Source: Halobaculum gomorrense
GTDB lineage: Archaea > Halobacteriota > Halobacteria > Halobacteriales > Haloferacaceae
NCBI RefSeq assembly: GCF_900129775.1
Contig: NZ_FQWV01000002.1
Span: 124,001-188,000 of the forward strand
Length of the DNA: 64,000 nucleotides
Direction: 5' to 3'
The notes under the pieces were generated by a model. The model did not search any database. It was given only the letters and a program-made list of their open reading frames with translations, and was not told the DNA's origin. Below, in pieces: positions 9,525 to 18,242 of this stretch. Numbering within the stretch: the stretch's first letter is position 1; every line of letters starts with the position of its first letter. The position numbers and the translations under genes were made by a program.

Positions 9525-10500
9525 ACGCGTCGGCCAGTCGGATCATAGTGACGTGTTACTCGGCGTATTTCCCGGCGAATCGGAGCGTCTTCGGACGATT
9601 CGCGCCTTTCAGGCGTGGCTCAGCCGTCCACTTGATGTTGTGACGACGTTCATCAGGACCGACGTCCCGGCGTCGTATCGACGGGAGTTCGTCACGCGGT
9701 ATCTCTCAGCCATCGTTGATGCGGGACTCGTACCACTCCTCACGTGGGAGCCTTTCGGTTTCGAGATCAGTTCGGACGCGTCTCCTGTTCGATCGATCAA
9801 CGAAGGCCGCGTGGACGACGAGATACATCAGTGGGCGGAGTTGCTACGAAGGTGGCTCTCCGAGTCGTCCGACCGTACAGTGATCTTTCGGCCCGCTCAC
9901 GAGATGAACGGTACGTGGTATCCGTGGAGTGCCGGTCACGGCACCACCCCCGAGGAGTATACCCGAATGTGGCGTCGCCTCTTCGAGGCGTTTGCGGACG
10001 CCGGTGTGCCGAGAGAGCGGGTTGATTGGATGTGGTGTATCAACGTCACCGACGGAACGTGTGTACCCCCGTTCGAGTATTTCCCGGGCGAGCAGTACGT
10101 CGACTGGATCGGGGTCGACGGGTACAATTTCGGTGACAGCCAGCCGTGGAGCTCGTGGCAATCACCGGAAGCAGTGTTCGAGCAGACGTTAGCGGCGGTG
10201 AATGCCGAGACGAACCTGCCACTCGCGATCCCAGAGACCGGATGCTCGTCAGCCTACAATAGCAAGCGCCGGCCGCTCCGAAAGTCACAGTGGCTTGTCG
10301 ACGCGTTCGAACTGTTCAACGAGTACGGAGTGGAACTGGTCGGGTGGTTCAATATGTCGAAAGAGACGGACTGGACGGTACTCGAACCGGTTTCATCGGA
10401 CACGGCAACAATCCGCAAACAAATAGAATTGAACGGTCGACAGTACGATTGTTACCCACGATTTAACCAGGTCTCTGCGCGCATCTGTGGCAAGGACTGA
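9517..10500 (+). CDS. Glycoside hydrolase family 26-like beta-glycanase
   Basis: A 327-residue (beta/alpha)8 hydrolase resembling GH26 beta-mannanases. The acid/base glutamate lies in IFRPAHEMNGTWYPWS (Glu129) and the nucleophile in LAIPETGCSS (Glu240). DWIGVDGYNFGDS is the usual strand-6 region. No signal peptide, Tat motif or anchor is visible, so the enzyme should stay inside the cell or act where the growing chain leaves the synthase. The eight-base overlap with the GT2 gene argues for coupled translation. Partner hydrolases of this kind are known in synthase-dependent exopolysaccharide systems (for example BcsZ with cellulose synthase). A beta-mannan-like product is inferred. Confidence 0.87.
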   Translation: MTKRVGQSDHSDVLLGVFPGESERLRTIRAFQAWLSRPLDVVTTFIRTDVPASYRREFVTRYLSAIVDAGLVPLLTWEPFGFEISSDASPVRSINEGRVDDEIHQWAELLRRWLSESSDRTVIFRPAHEMNGTWYPWSAGHGTTPEEYTRMWRRLFEAFADAGVPRERVDWMWCINVTDGTCVPPFEYFPGEQYVDWIGVDGYNFGDSQPWSSWQSPEAVFEQTLAAVNAETNLPLAIPETGCSSAYNSKRRPLRKSQWLVDAFELFNEYGVELVGWFNMSKETDWTVLEPVSSDTATIRKQIELNGRQYDCYPRFNQVSARICGKD

Positions 10501-10682
10501 GCAAAAGAAGTGCCGGATACTGACACTCCTAGCAAATCCGCTGCTGACCGGACATCCGAAGACTCACGCAATGTGTACAATGTAGCCTGTTATAAGATAT
10601 CTCAGTGACTCTTGAGCCCAAACTGCTCCCGATGCGGCCGTATGCATTGAGATGGCCAGTCTCAACTATTCCACTGCACACC

Positions 10683-10902
10683 ACCGTCCACAACCTCGGA
10701 GGATGGCTTTGATGTGTGCCTTCTGTTCATATGGAGGACCTGTGAAACAGGAGCTGTCTTGCGGTTCCGTAATTTTATCACTCAGAAAACTTTTCTGAGC
10801 GACATACTCCGCGACTGCAGCCTAATCGCCGGACGAAAGACTATCCATCCACAGACCACGTGAAAATAAGGCACGCATCAAAATCCAAACTCCGAAACTC
10901 TG
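10683..10902. repeat. 220-bp tandem repeat, copy 1
   Basis: First of two head-to-tail 220-base units in a gene-free, AT-richer stretch between two convergent genes. It begins ACCGTCCACAACCTCGGAGG and ends CTCCGAAACTCTG. It contains a perfect palindrome, CTCAGAAAA-C-TTTTCTGAG (10781-10799), which would form a nine-pair stem. The stretch 10501-10682 before it shows no gene, only a small inverted repeat (TTGAGA/TCTCAA, about 10647-10665). Confidence 0.9.
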
Positions 10903-11122
10903 ACCGTCCACAACCTCGGAGGATGGTTTTGATGTGTGCCTTCTATTCGTGCAAAAATACTGTGAAAATAGAGCTTTCATGCGGTTCTCATTTTATATCA
11001 GCAAGAAAACTTTTCTGAGTGGTATATTCTGTGACTGTCTACTAATCGCCAGACACAAGCCCGCCCATCCGCAGAAAGCGTAAAAATAAGCCACGCATCA
11101 GATCCCATCCTCCGAAACTCTG
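10903..11122. repeat. 220-bp tandem repeat, copy 2
   Basis: Second unit, exactly 220 bases after the first and without net insertions or deletions; roughly four-fifths identical by eye. The first 24 bases differ at one position and the last dozen are identical. TCGGAGGATGG at its left end and CCATCCTCCGA near its right end form an 11-base inverted repeat, while copy 1 has lost the right arm. The central palindrome is only partly kept (GCAAGAAAACTTTTCTGAG). On the minus strand both copies keep an 18-codon frame (11042-11098, and 10822-10878 in copy 1), but substitutions are not biased to silent sites. It ends eight bases before the stop of the next gene. Confidence 0.9.
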
Positions 11123-11130
11123 CACCGTGC

Positions 11131-12201
11131 CTACCGCTGCGACCCGCGGAGAATAAGCGGCCCGATCGCGAGCGTGCGCTTGGCGACGGTGGCGATCCGC
11201 GCGATGTACGACACGAGCAGGAGGAACGGGAGCACCGAAACGGTGAACGCGGCGGCGACCAGCCAGAGCACGTTCGCGACACCCAGGGTATCGCCGGGGA
11301 CGGGTCCGCTCCCGAAGAACGCGAGCGTGCCCCCGGCGACGACGAGCGCGGGAATCGCGACGTAGAGGATGAGCTGCGAGAGGTCGATCAGCGCCCACTG
11401 GAAGTAGAGCGTCTTGATGTGCTCGCGCGCGGGGCCGAACATCGACAGCGCAGTCCGGAGCTCGGTGAGGAGCCGGTCGGTGTCCTCGTCCATTGCTGCC
11501 GCGTGGTCGGCGGCGATCCGTTCCACCTGAAAGATCTTCCAGCCGTAGTTGAAATCGAGGGCGGCGAACAGCACGTCGAACTCCCCGAAGGTCGCGCCGT
11601 CGAGGCGGTCTCCGACGGTGTCGGCATTGCCGGTGAGGCTCTCGGTGAACTCGTCGACCTCCTCGCGTAGGTCGTCGTCGTCGCTGTCGGATACCGAGTC
11701 ACGCAGCGCTTCCGCGAGCTGCTTGGTCTCGTCCACCAGCCCCTGAAGGAACGCGGAGGGATCCACTGGCGTCGGACCGTCGTACGCGTCGTTGACGAAC
11801 GCGCGGAAATCCATCGTGTTGCTCATCCGTCGGTGCTGGTCGCCGAGGGGGCCGTTCTCCTGGGAGATGACCAGCTGACTGATCGTGACGACGAGCGTCG
11901 TCCCCGTGATGATCGCCCCGAGGAGCGTCGAGAACATGGTCCCCTTCGTGTCGCCAGTCCCGAGGTTCGCCGAGACGCCGAGGACCGTCCCGATCCCGAC
12001 GAAGGCGGCGAACACTCCGACGGCGAGCGCGCCGGTTATCAACAGCCGGTTCGCCTTGAGCAGCACCCACAGCTTGACGCGCCGTTCGTTCGCCCGTTCG
12101 CGCATCGTGTTCGCCGTCGAAATCTCCGTGTCGCCCGCGGTATCGATCTCCGTGTCGGCCCCGGCGTCCGCGTCGACCCCGGCGTCGGGATCGACGCTCA
12201 T
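11131..12201 (-). CDS. Hypothetical four-helix membrane protein
   Basis: A 356-residue protein of unknown family. Residues ~1-35 are acidic with Asp/Ala repeats. Two helices follow (LLITGALAVGVFAAFVGIG and MFSTLLGAIITGTTLVVTIS), then a soluble acidic domain of ~160 residues, and two C-terminal helices (LILYVAIPALVVAGGTLAFF and LWLVAAAFTVSVLPFLLLV). The ATG at 12199-12201 overlaps the upstream TGA (ATGA), which fixes the start; an in-frame extension further upstream would overlap the DUF4177 gene. Two helix pairs around a cytoplasmic domain could suggest a channel or sensor; no function can be assigned. Confidence 0.85.
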   Translation of the reverse strand: MSVDPDAGVDADAGADTEIDTAGDTEISTANTMRERANERRVKLWVLLKANRLLITGALAVGVFAAFVGIGTVLGVSANLGTGDTKGTMFSTLLGAIITGTTLVVTISQLVISQENGPLGDQHRRMSNTMDFRAFVNDAYDGPTPVDPSAFLQGLVDETKQLAEALRDSVSDSDDDDLREEVDEFTESLTGNADTVGDRLDGATFGEFDVLFAALDFNYGWKIFQVERIAADHAAAMDEDTDRLLTELRTALSMFGPAREHIKTLYFQWALIDLSQLILYVAIPALVVAGGTLAFFGSGPVPGDTLGVANVLWLVAAAFTVSVLPFLLLVSYIARIATVAKRTLAIGPLILRGSQR

Positions 12202-12383
12202 CGCTCGGTGGGTCGCTTGAACACGAGGTACTTGGTCCCACCGCCGACGTAATCGACGGTGTCGACCAGTTCCCATCCCTCCTCACCGAGCTCGTTCAGC
12301 TCGGTCTTCGGATCTGTCGCCTCCTTCTGGGTCGCCCCGCGCGGCGGCTGTAACGTCTCGTATTCCCACGCTCCGGATGTCAT
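12198..12383 (-). CDS. DUF4177 domain-containing small protein
   Basis: A 61-residue protein with the DUF4177 pattern: WEYETLQPP at the start, LNELGEEGWELVDTVD in the middle, and KYLVFKRP at the end. The aromatic/Gly-Glu-Glu-Gly-Trp-Glu core is the hallmark of this family of unknown function. It is the first gene of a two-gene operon with the four-helix membrane protein, coupled by ATGA overlap. Confidence 0.85.
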   Translation of the reverse strand: MTSGAWEYETLQPPRGATQKEATDPKTELNELGEEGWELVDTVDYVGGGTKYLVFKRPTER

Positions 12384-12440
12384 GGTCGTACATCCGGAGC
12401 GAGTGTAAAAAGCGCACCCGTCGGTCGACGCGGCGTCGAC

Positions 12441-12749
12441 TCACTCCGTCGGGCCGGCCGCCGACTGCACGCGCCACCCGCCTTCAACCGTCCCCGAGCG
12501 CTCGACCAACTCCACGACCGTCTCGTCGCCGACGCGGGTTCCGCCCTCGACGGCCTCGACGCGGACGGTGAGGTCCAGTGAGTCGCCGCAACAGCCGATG
12601 TCGACGAACTCCTCGCGCTCGTCGCCGACGCTCGGTTTGTTGAGCATCCGCCGGAGGTAGTTCCGGTAGCGGTCCGTCCGGATCTGGTCGCGGCCCCACT
12701 CGCTCAGGCCGTCCGGAAACGAGAGGACCACGCGCGCGGCGTCGTTCAT
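12441..12749 (-). CDS. Conserved haloarchaeal hypothetical protein (DUF7968-like)
   Basis: About 102 residues from MNDAARVVLSFPDGLSEWG. An earlier ATG at 12764 adds five residues. It has a hydrophilic alpha/beta pattern with RYRNYLRRMLNKPSVGDE, and a CCGDSLDLTVRVE segment whose adjacent cysteines could bind metal or be redox active. Similar short proteins are common in haloarchaea, but no function is known. It is probably a single-gene unit read toward the DUF4177 operon. Confidence 0.7.
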   Translation of the reverse strand: MNDAARVVLSFPDGLSEWGRDQIRTDRYRNYLRRMLNKPSVGDEREEFVDIGCCGDSLDLTVRVEAVEGGTRVGDETVVELVERSGTVEGGWRVQSAAGPTE

Positions 12750-13084
12750 ACGGACTGGAGGCACGCTGTCTACATCGACCTGTCGCCGCTGTGTTCGGCC
12801 GGCGTCACTCCGCCGACAACGACGGCCGCCCGTCGAGCCGGTCGTCGGGAGCCGCTCGCGTGACGGGCCGACTGCCGCGAATCAGATTTCGTATCGTATG
12901 ATACGGTGTATATTTGGGTGCGATACCGACGGCTCGCCCGGCCGGCGGCGAGCGGGGAGCGAGGGTGGCGGTAGTGTCGCCGCGCCGCAGCCTCGGTATC
13001 GGTGCGGAATCCGCTCGAAACCGGCTGAAACGGCGGTAGTCGTGAAAAAGAAGGCTTATTCGGGGCGCGGGGGGACCGAAACGC
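12750..13084. promoter_or_regulatory. Gene-free interval upstream of secF
   Basis: No convincing gene in these 335 bases. Two possible control signals are visible. A perfect 11-base palindrome, CGTAT-G-ATACG (12895-12905), lies next to TATATTT at 12909-12915. A TATA-like CTTATT at 13055-13060 sits about 27 bases before the secF ATG, which would give a leaderless secF-secD transcript. The distal palindrome has no assigned regulator. Confidence 0.45.
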
Positions 13085-13963
13085 ATGGCTCGATTCGAGG
13101 TACCGGAAGTCGATTACACCCGGTACTCCAACCGGCAACTCGCCGCGATACCGCTCGTGGTGTTGACCGCGGCCCTCCTCGTCATCGGCGGCGCGTACGC
13201 GACGACGGGCGCGCCGGTCGACCCCGGGCTCGACTTCACCGGCGGGACGGAGCTGCGGGTCGCCGTCGACGCTCCGAGCGACGCACAGGCACGCGAACGG
13301 ATCGACGAGGCGTTCGCCGCGACGCCCGACTCCGTCCAACAGGTCGGCGGCGGCGACGTGTACGTCATCACGTTCGAGTCGACCGAGGCGGAGCCCGGCC
13401 AGTTGGAGGCGCAAGCCGAGGAAGCCGGCTTCACTATCCGCTCGATCGATTCGGTCTCGGCGAGCTTCGGGTCGGACACGCAGCGGCTCGCACTGCTGGG
13501 CGTCGGCGTCGCGTTCGCCGGGATGGCCGCGTTGGTGTTCGCGCTGTTCCGGACGTTCGTGCCGAGCGTCGCGGTCGTCGTGTCTGCGTTCTCCGACATC
13601 GTGATCCCCGTCGCGCTGATGAACCTCCTCGGTATCGAACTCACGCTCGGGACCGTCGCCGCGCTGCTCATGCTCATCGGTTACTCCGTCGACTCCGACA
13701 TCCTCCTGAACAACAGCGTGCTCCGCCGCTCGGGCGATTTCTACGAGTCCACCTACCGCGCGATGCGCACGGGCGTCACGATGACGGTCACGTCGCTGGC
13801 GGCGATGGCCGTGATGGCCGTGGTCGCCGGCGTGTACGGGATCGGCCTGCTCGCCAGCATCGGGACCATCCTCGTGTTCGGGCTGGCCGCCGACCTGATG
13901 AACACGTACCTGCTCAACGTGTCGCTGCTTCGCTGGTACAAATTCGAGGGGGTGGCGAGATGA
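13085..13963 (+). CDS. secF: Protein translocase subunit SecF
   Basis: A 292-residue SecF of the archaeal Sec complex, which assists export through SecYEG. One N-terminal helix (LAAIPLVVLTAALLVIGGAY) precedes PVDPGLDFTGGTELRV, the conserved D-F-T-G-G segment. A periplasmic-type domain and five helices from ~135 onward follow, including LMLIGYSVDSDILLNN, the proton-channel-like helix 4 region of SecD/F proteins. The stop overlaps the secD start by ATGA. The secF-secD order is the usual haloarchaeal one, reversed from most bacteria. Confidence 0.97.
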   Translation: MARFEVPEVDYTRYSNRQLAAIPLVVLTAALLVIGGAYATTGAPVDPGLDFTGGTELRVAVDAPSDAQARERIDEAFAATPDSVQQVGGGDVYVITFESTEAEPGQLEAQAEEAGFTIRSIDSVSASFGSDTQRLALLGVGVAFAGMAALVFALFRTFVPSVAVVVSAFSDIVIPVALMNLLGIELTLGTVAALLMLIGYSVDSDILLNNSVLRRSGDFYESTYRAMRTGVTMTVTSLAAMAVMAVVAGVYGIGLLASIGTILVFGLAADLMNTYLLNVSLLRWYKFEGVAR

Positions 13964-15528
13964 GCGCGTGGGAGACGGTCAAGGACAACTGGCGCGTCGT
14001 CCTGCTGGTGTTCATGCTGGTGCTCTCGACCGTATTCCTCTTCGCGCCGGCGTTCGACAGCACGGCGAACGCGGCCGCGGCGCAGGAGAACCCGACGAAC
14101 CTGAAGTACGGCCTCCAGCTGTCGGGCGGGACGCGCATCCGCGCGCCGCTCGTCGGCGTCACGGCGGAGGGCGTCCAGTTCGGCAACCAGTCGACGGCCG
14201 AGGTCGAACGCGCCGTCGCCGCCGAACTCCCGAACGCCGACAGCGCCGACGTGATCGCGCGGCGGACGGCCGGGAGCGCGACCGGCACGGTCGAACTCGT
14301 CGCGGACAACGCGACCCAACAGCGGCTCGCGAACGCGCTCGACGCCGCAGGCTTCGAGTACGAGACGGTTCGCGACGGCGTCACGGAGGCGACCCGCGAG
14401 CAGACGGTCGCCGTGTTGCGCTCGAAGATCAACGCCGCGGGGCTCTCCGGCGGGACGGTCCAGACGGTTGAGACGATCAGCAACGAGCACTTCGTGCTCA
14501 TCGAGGTGCCGAACCAGGACCGCAGCGAGGTGGTCGACATCGTGAACTCTCGCGGGACCGTCCAGATCGCCGCGTACCACCGGGTCACGCGCAACAACAC
14601 GACCCGGTACGTGAACACGACCGTCATCACGCAGGAGGACTTCCAGACGGTCGGGACCGCCCAGCAGGGCGGGCAGGGGACGGGTCCGCACGTCCCGGTC
14701 TCGATCAAGCCGAGCGAGGCCGAGCGCGTCCAGCGGCTGTTCGTCCAGACGGGCGTCGCGGGACAGGGCGGCACCGACTGCAGCTACCGGCAGAGCCCGC
14801 AGTCGACGGAGCCGTGTATCCTCGTCATCCGCGACGGGAACGTCGTCTCCTCGTTCGGGATGAACCCCTCGCTGGCGCAGTCGATGCACAACGACGAGTG
14901 GGCTCAAGACCCGCAGTTCATCCTCGTCACCGGCTCGTTCGAGCGGGCGCAGGCGGTCAGCATCGACCTCCGCGCCGGTGCGCTCCCGGCGGCGCTGGCG
15001 CTTGACGAGGGAACCACCTCCTCGATCAGCGCCGCACAGGGTGAGAACTTCAAGCGCGACTCGCTCATCATCGGCCTCCTCGCGGTGCTCACGGTCGCGG
15101 GCGTCGTCTTCGCCCGCTACAGCCGGCCGCAGGTCGCCGCGCCGATGGTCGTCACCGCGCTCTCGGAGGTCGTCATCCTCCTCGGGTTCGCGGCATTCAT
15201 CCAGTACCCGCTGGACCTGTCGGTCATCGCCGGGTTCATCGCCGTCATCGGGACCGGGGTCGACGACCTCGTGATCATCGCCGACGAGGTGATGGCGGAG
15301 GGCGCCGTGAACTCCCGGCGCGTCTTCGAGTCGCGCTTCCGCAAGGCGTTCTGGGTCATCGGCGCCGCCGCCGCGACGACGATCGTCGCGATGTCGCCGC
15401 TGGCGTTCCTCTCGCTCGGCGACCTCCAGGGCTTCGCCATCTTCACGATCCTCGGCGTGCTCGTCGGCGTGCTCGTCACCCGGCCGGCCTACGGCGACAT
15501 CCTCCGGGCGCTGCTGACCGACCGCTGA
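13960..15528 (+). CDS. secD: Protein translocase subunit SecD
   Basis: A 522-residue SecD partner of SecF. The start is the ATG at 13960 overlapping the secF stop. The frame also happens to be open ~350 codons upstream, but that stretch runs antisense to the secF coding pattern. An N-terminal helix (VVLLVFMLVLSTVFLF) is followed by LKYGLQLSGGTRIRAPL, the SecD LGLDLxGG-equivalent. A long external domain and five C-terminal helices follow, with FIAVIGTGVDDLVIIADEV as the conserved helix-4 segment. Confidence 0.97.
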   Translation: MSAWETVKDNWRVVLLVFMLVLSTVFLFAPAFDSTANAAAAQENPTNLKYGLQLSGGTRIRAPLVGVTAEGVQFGNQSTAEVERAVAAELPNADSADVIARRTAGSATGTVELVADNATQQRLANALDAAGFEYETVRDGVTEATREQTVAVLRSKINAAGLSGGTVQTVETISNEHFVLIEVPNQDRSEVVDIVNSRGTVQIAAYHRVTRNNTTRYVNTTVITQEDFQTVGTAQQGGQGTGPHVPVSIKPSEAERVQRLFVQTGVAGQGGTDCSYRQSPQSTEPCILVIRDGNVVSSFGMNPSLAQSMHNDEWAQDPQFILVTGSFERAQAVSIDLRAGALPAALALDEGTTSSISAAQGENFKRDSLIIGLLAVLTVAGVVFARYSRPQVAAPMVVTALSEVVILLGFAAFIQYPLDLSVIAGFIAVIGTGVDDLVIIADEVMAEGAVNSRRVFESRFRKAFWVIGAAAATTIVAMSPLAFLSLGDLQGFAIFTILGVLVGVLVTRPAYGDILRALLTDR

Positions 15529-15600
15529 GGTCGGCCCGGCACGGGCCGGCCCGACCGTCGCGGCGAACCGCTTTTCATCCGCCGCCGTGATTCGCCGCCT

Positions 15601-15903
15601 GTGCCCTCCGAGCCAGCCGATCGCTCCGACAGCGGCGACGGCCCGCCGACCGAGGACGAACTCGAGCGCGTCGTTCGCCGCGTCGTCCGCGAGGAACTCG
15701 ACGCGCGCGCCGACCGACCCGGCTCCGTGTGGACGCTCCTGGCCGGAGCGATCGCCGGCCTGTTCGTGCTGGTTCCGCTCTCCGGGGTCGTCCTCGGGAC
15801 GCTGGCGGACGCGGGCGTCCCCCTTCCCGTCCTCGCGGTCGCGTCGTTGCTCGCCGCGGGCGCGCTCGTCGCCTACGGCTGGCGGCTGCCGCCGTTTCGC
15901 TGA
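15601..15903 (+). CDS. Small two-helix membrane protein
   Basis: A 100-residue protein starting at GTG. Residues ~1-40 are acidic and helical (DELERVVRRVVREELDARAD) and probably cytoplasmic. Two helices follow (VWTLLAGAIAGLFVLVPLSG and LPVLAVASLLAAGALVAYGW). No family recognised. It lies 72 bases after secD and may be read through from it. Confidence 0.7.
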   Translation: MPSEPADRSDSGDGPPTEDELERVVRRVVREELDARADRPGSVWTLLAGAIAGLFVLVPLSGVVLGTLADAGVPLPVLAVASLLAAGALVAYGWRLPPFR

Positions 15904-15987
15904 TTCCGCCGCTTCCGATCCGCGTCGCTGTCGGGCGATTCAGAGCGCGACGGTCGATCGCGCGAGACCGACGACCGCACGCGCGAG

Positions 15988-16698
15988 TCAGAACTCGTCG
16001 AGGGCTGACTGCTCGTTCGCGGCGAGCACGTCCTCGCAGGTGCTCCACGACCGGCGCGCGCACTCCGGCAGGTCGCCCTCGCGGGCAACGAACTCCCGCA
16101 GGAACTCGCGGGTGGTCGGATCGGAGGGGTAGCCGCTGCCGATGCCGTCGTAGCCGCGGTCGCGGTAGGCGGCGTCCAACTCGGCGACAATCCGGTCGCG
16201 TTCCACCTTCGCGATCACGCTCGCGGCGGCGACGACCGGGAACGACTCGTCGGCGCCGTGTTCGGCCGTCACGTCGATGTCGGCTCCCGCGGCCGCATCG
16301 GCGACGGCGTCCTCGTCGGGCGCGTTCTCGTCGCTTCCGCCGGCAGCGACCGCGTCGGCGACGCGGTCGGCGAACCGCGACTCGCGCACGTCGCCGGCGT
16401 CGACGACCGCGCGGTCGCCGCCCCGGGCGACCCGCGCGAGTGCCTCGGCCTGCCCCACGACGGTGAGAGAGTTCATGTCCGCTGCGGGGTCGTCGATGCG
16501 GTCGACCGAGATCACGGAGACCGCGACGGCAACGCGGTCGTCGCCGCGGAGGGCGGTGTCGAGTGCCTCGCGCCTCGCCGGCGAGAGGCGCTTGGAGTCG
16601 TCAACGTCCGCGGGGATCGCCGTGGGATCGGCGCGGACCGCCGCGGCGACCATCGGTCCCAGCACCGGTCCCTTCCCCGCCTCGTCTGCGCCGAGCAT
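15988..16698 (-). CDS. rnhB: Ribonuclease HII
   Basis: A 236-residue type 2 RNase H that cleaves RNA in RNA/DNA hybrids, including single ribonucleotides left in DNA. GADEAGKGPVLGPMV at residues 3-17 holds the first catalytic Asp-Glu pair, VVDAGDV (about 99-105) the third acidic residue, and AAASVIAKVERDR the Asp/Lys region; SGYPSDPTTREFL is the type 2 C-terminal motif. A haloarchaeal acidic insertion (~115-140, Asp/Ala rich) lengthens it. It lies three bases after pus10 and is co-transcribed with it. Confidence 0.96.
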   Translation of the reverse strand: MLGADEAGKGPVLGPMVAAAVRADPTAIPADVDDSKRLSPARREALDTALRGDDRVAVAVSVISVDRIDDPAADMNSLTVVGQAEALARVARGGDRAVVDAGDVRESRFADRVADAVAAGGSDENAPDEDAVADAAAGADIDVTAEHGADESFPVVAAASVIAKVERDRIVAELDAAYRDRGYDGIGSGYPSDPTTREFLREFVAREGDLPECARRSWSTCEDVLAANEQSALDEF

Positions 16699-16701
16699 GG
16701 C

Positions 16702-18141
16702 TCACTCCCCGTCGGCGTCGGTGTCGGGATGCCCGTCCTCGCCGTCCAGAAAGAAGCCGGGGCGCTCGAACGGCTCCTCGGCCCCTTCGACGGCGAGCAC
16801 GTCGAGCGCCGTCACCGTGGCGTCGACGCCGAGCAGGCCCGCGAGGCTCGGTTCGGTCCGGCCCTCGTCGCCGGAGATCAGCTCCTTGATGTAGAGGCCG
16901 CCGGCGCCGTGGACCTCGACGGTCGCGTGGCGGGCGTCCTCCAACTCGCCCGTGACCTCGTGGGCGACGCGGGTCCGCGTCTTCGCGGCGCGGCGGTGGT
17001 CGACGCGGTTCGGCGTGTACTGCTCGATGGTCTCCCCGTCGAGGTCGTCGACGGCGTCGACCAGCTCGCCGGCGGTCACGTCGCCCCCGAACTCCACCTG
17101 TGCGCGGTAGCGCTTGGTCGCGTCGAGCTCCTTCACGCGCTCGACCATGTCGTGGGTGCAGCGGCGCAGGCCCTCAACCTCGACGTTCCCGTCGGCGAAG
17201 GCGTTGATGTCGCCCTCCAGCCGATCCGCGTCGATCTCGCGGCGCCGTGGCTCGTCCACCTCGATCACGAACGGACGCCCGGTGCCGAGCATCAGGGCGT
17301 CCACGTCCTCGCGGCCCGCGCCGTGGAACGTCGAATCGACGCCCTCCATTACGTCCTCGACGACGGGGGCAGTGAGCTGTTCGACGCTCTCGTCGTACAG
17401 GTAGCCTGAGCCGCCGCAGGTGTCGCACTGTTCGCGCCCCTGGCGGCCGGAGCCGCGGCAGTCAGAACAGGGCCACTCTGTCTGGGGAATGTCCCGCTCC
17501 AGTTTGCGGTAGCGGCCGTACACGTGCGCGGAGTTGACCGTCGCCTCGACGCGGTCGGCGTCCACGTCGAGGAGGAACTGGACGTGCGGGCGCTCGAAGT
17601 CGACCTCGGTGTCGGTGACGTGGCCGACGCGTTTGCCGACCTCGCGGTTGAGCTCCTTGCGGAGCGGTTCGCCCGCGTCGGGGTCCATGCCGGCGTCCTC
17701 GCGGAGCAGTCGGTCGTTCTCCTCGGCCAGCGGCGGCACGCGGGTGCCGACCTGGTAGGTGGCGTACTCGTAGTCTGCGACCGCGTCGGCGGCGCGCTCG
17801 GCGAATTCGTCGAGGCGCTCGAACACCCCCTCGCACACCCAGCAGTCGCCGTCGGCGCCGCCCTCGTAGTCGGTGTCGTCCGCGAGCGCGACGGCGACGC
17901 GGAGGCCGCGGCCGCGCTCGTGGTTGCCGAGGCCGAACGAGCGCTCGGCGAACGGGCGGCCGAGGCAGTGGTCACACAGCGGGCCCGTCGCGAGGAGCGC
18001 TCGGGCGGTGTCGAGCACGTCGGAAGCTGCGCGCTCCCCGGTGGCGTCGGCGTCGACGGCTTCGTCCGCGTCGGGGTCCGCGTCGACGGCTTCGTCCGCG
18101 TCGGGGTCGGACGCGTCCGGGGGAGCGTCGGAGTCGGTCAT
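16702..18141 (-). CDS. pus10: tRNA pseudouridine(54/55) synthase Pus10
   Basis: A 479-residue archaeal Pus10, which makes pseudouridine 54 and 55 in the tRNA T loop. Zinc pairs CDHC (56-59) and CWVC (100-103) flank the N-terminal THUMP-containing part. CSDCRGSG and CDTCGGSGYLYDESVE form the second CxxC-rich insert. The catalytic aspartate is in GAGREDVDALMLGTGRPF (~275-291). The ATG at 18139-18141 is chosen because upstream codons are arginine-rich noise. The first ~35 residues contain a duplicated Asp/Ala-rich decapeptide matched by a direct DNA repeat. TrmY at 33.4 kb acts on the product of this enzyme. Confidence 0.94.
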   Translation of the reverse strand: MTDSDAPPDASDPDADEAVDADPDADEAVDADATGERAASDVLDTARALLATGPLCDHCLGRPFAERSFGLGNHERGRGLRVAVALADDTDYEGGADGDCWVCEGVFERLDEFAERAADAVADYEYATYQVGTRVPPLAEENDRLLREDAGMDPDAGEPLRKELNREVGKRVGHVTDTEVDFERPHVQFLLDVDADRVEATVNSAHVYGRYRKLERDIPQTEWPCSDCRGSGRQGREQCDTCGGSGYLYDESVEQLTAPVVEDVMEGVDSTFHGAGREDVDALMLGTGRPFVIEVDEPRRREIDADRLEGDINAFADGNVEVEGLRRCTHDMVERVKELDATKRYRAQVEFGGDVTAGELVDAVDDLDGETIEQYTPNRVDHRRAAKTRTRVAHEVTGELEDARHATVEVHGAGGLYIKELISGDEGRTEPSLAGLLGVDATVTALDVLAVEGAEEPFERPGFFLDGEDGHPDTDADGE

Positions 18142-18242
18142 ACCCGCCCTCGTTGCGGCGGGCGGTAGGCCCTTTCGGTCGCGAGCGGAGGCGCCGATGG
18201 TCGGGCGGCCGATCACAGTCGAACCGCCACGCGGATCGGAGG

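Noticed and set aside
12898-13959. Long plus-strand frame continuous with secD
   Set aside because: It reads through secF in another frame with Arg/Gly-rich residues; the ATGA overlap at 13960 marks the true secD start.
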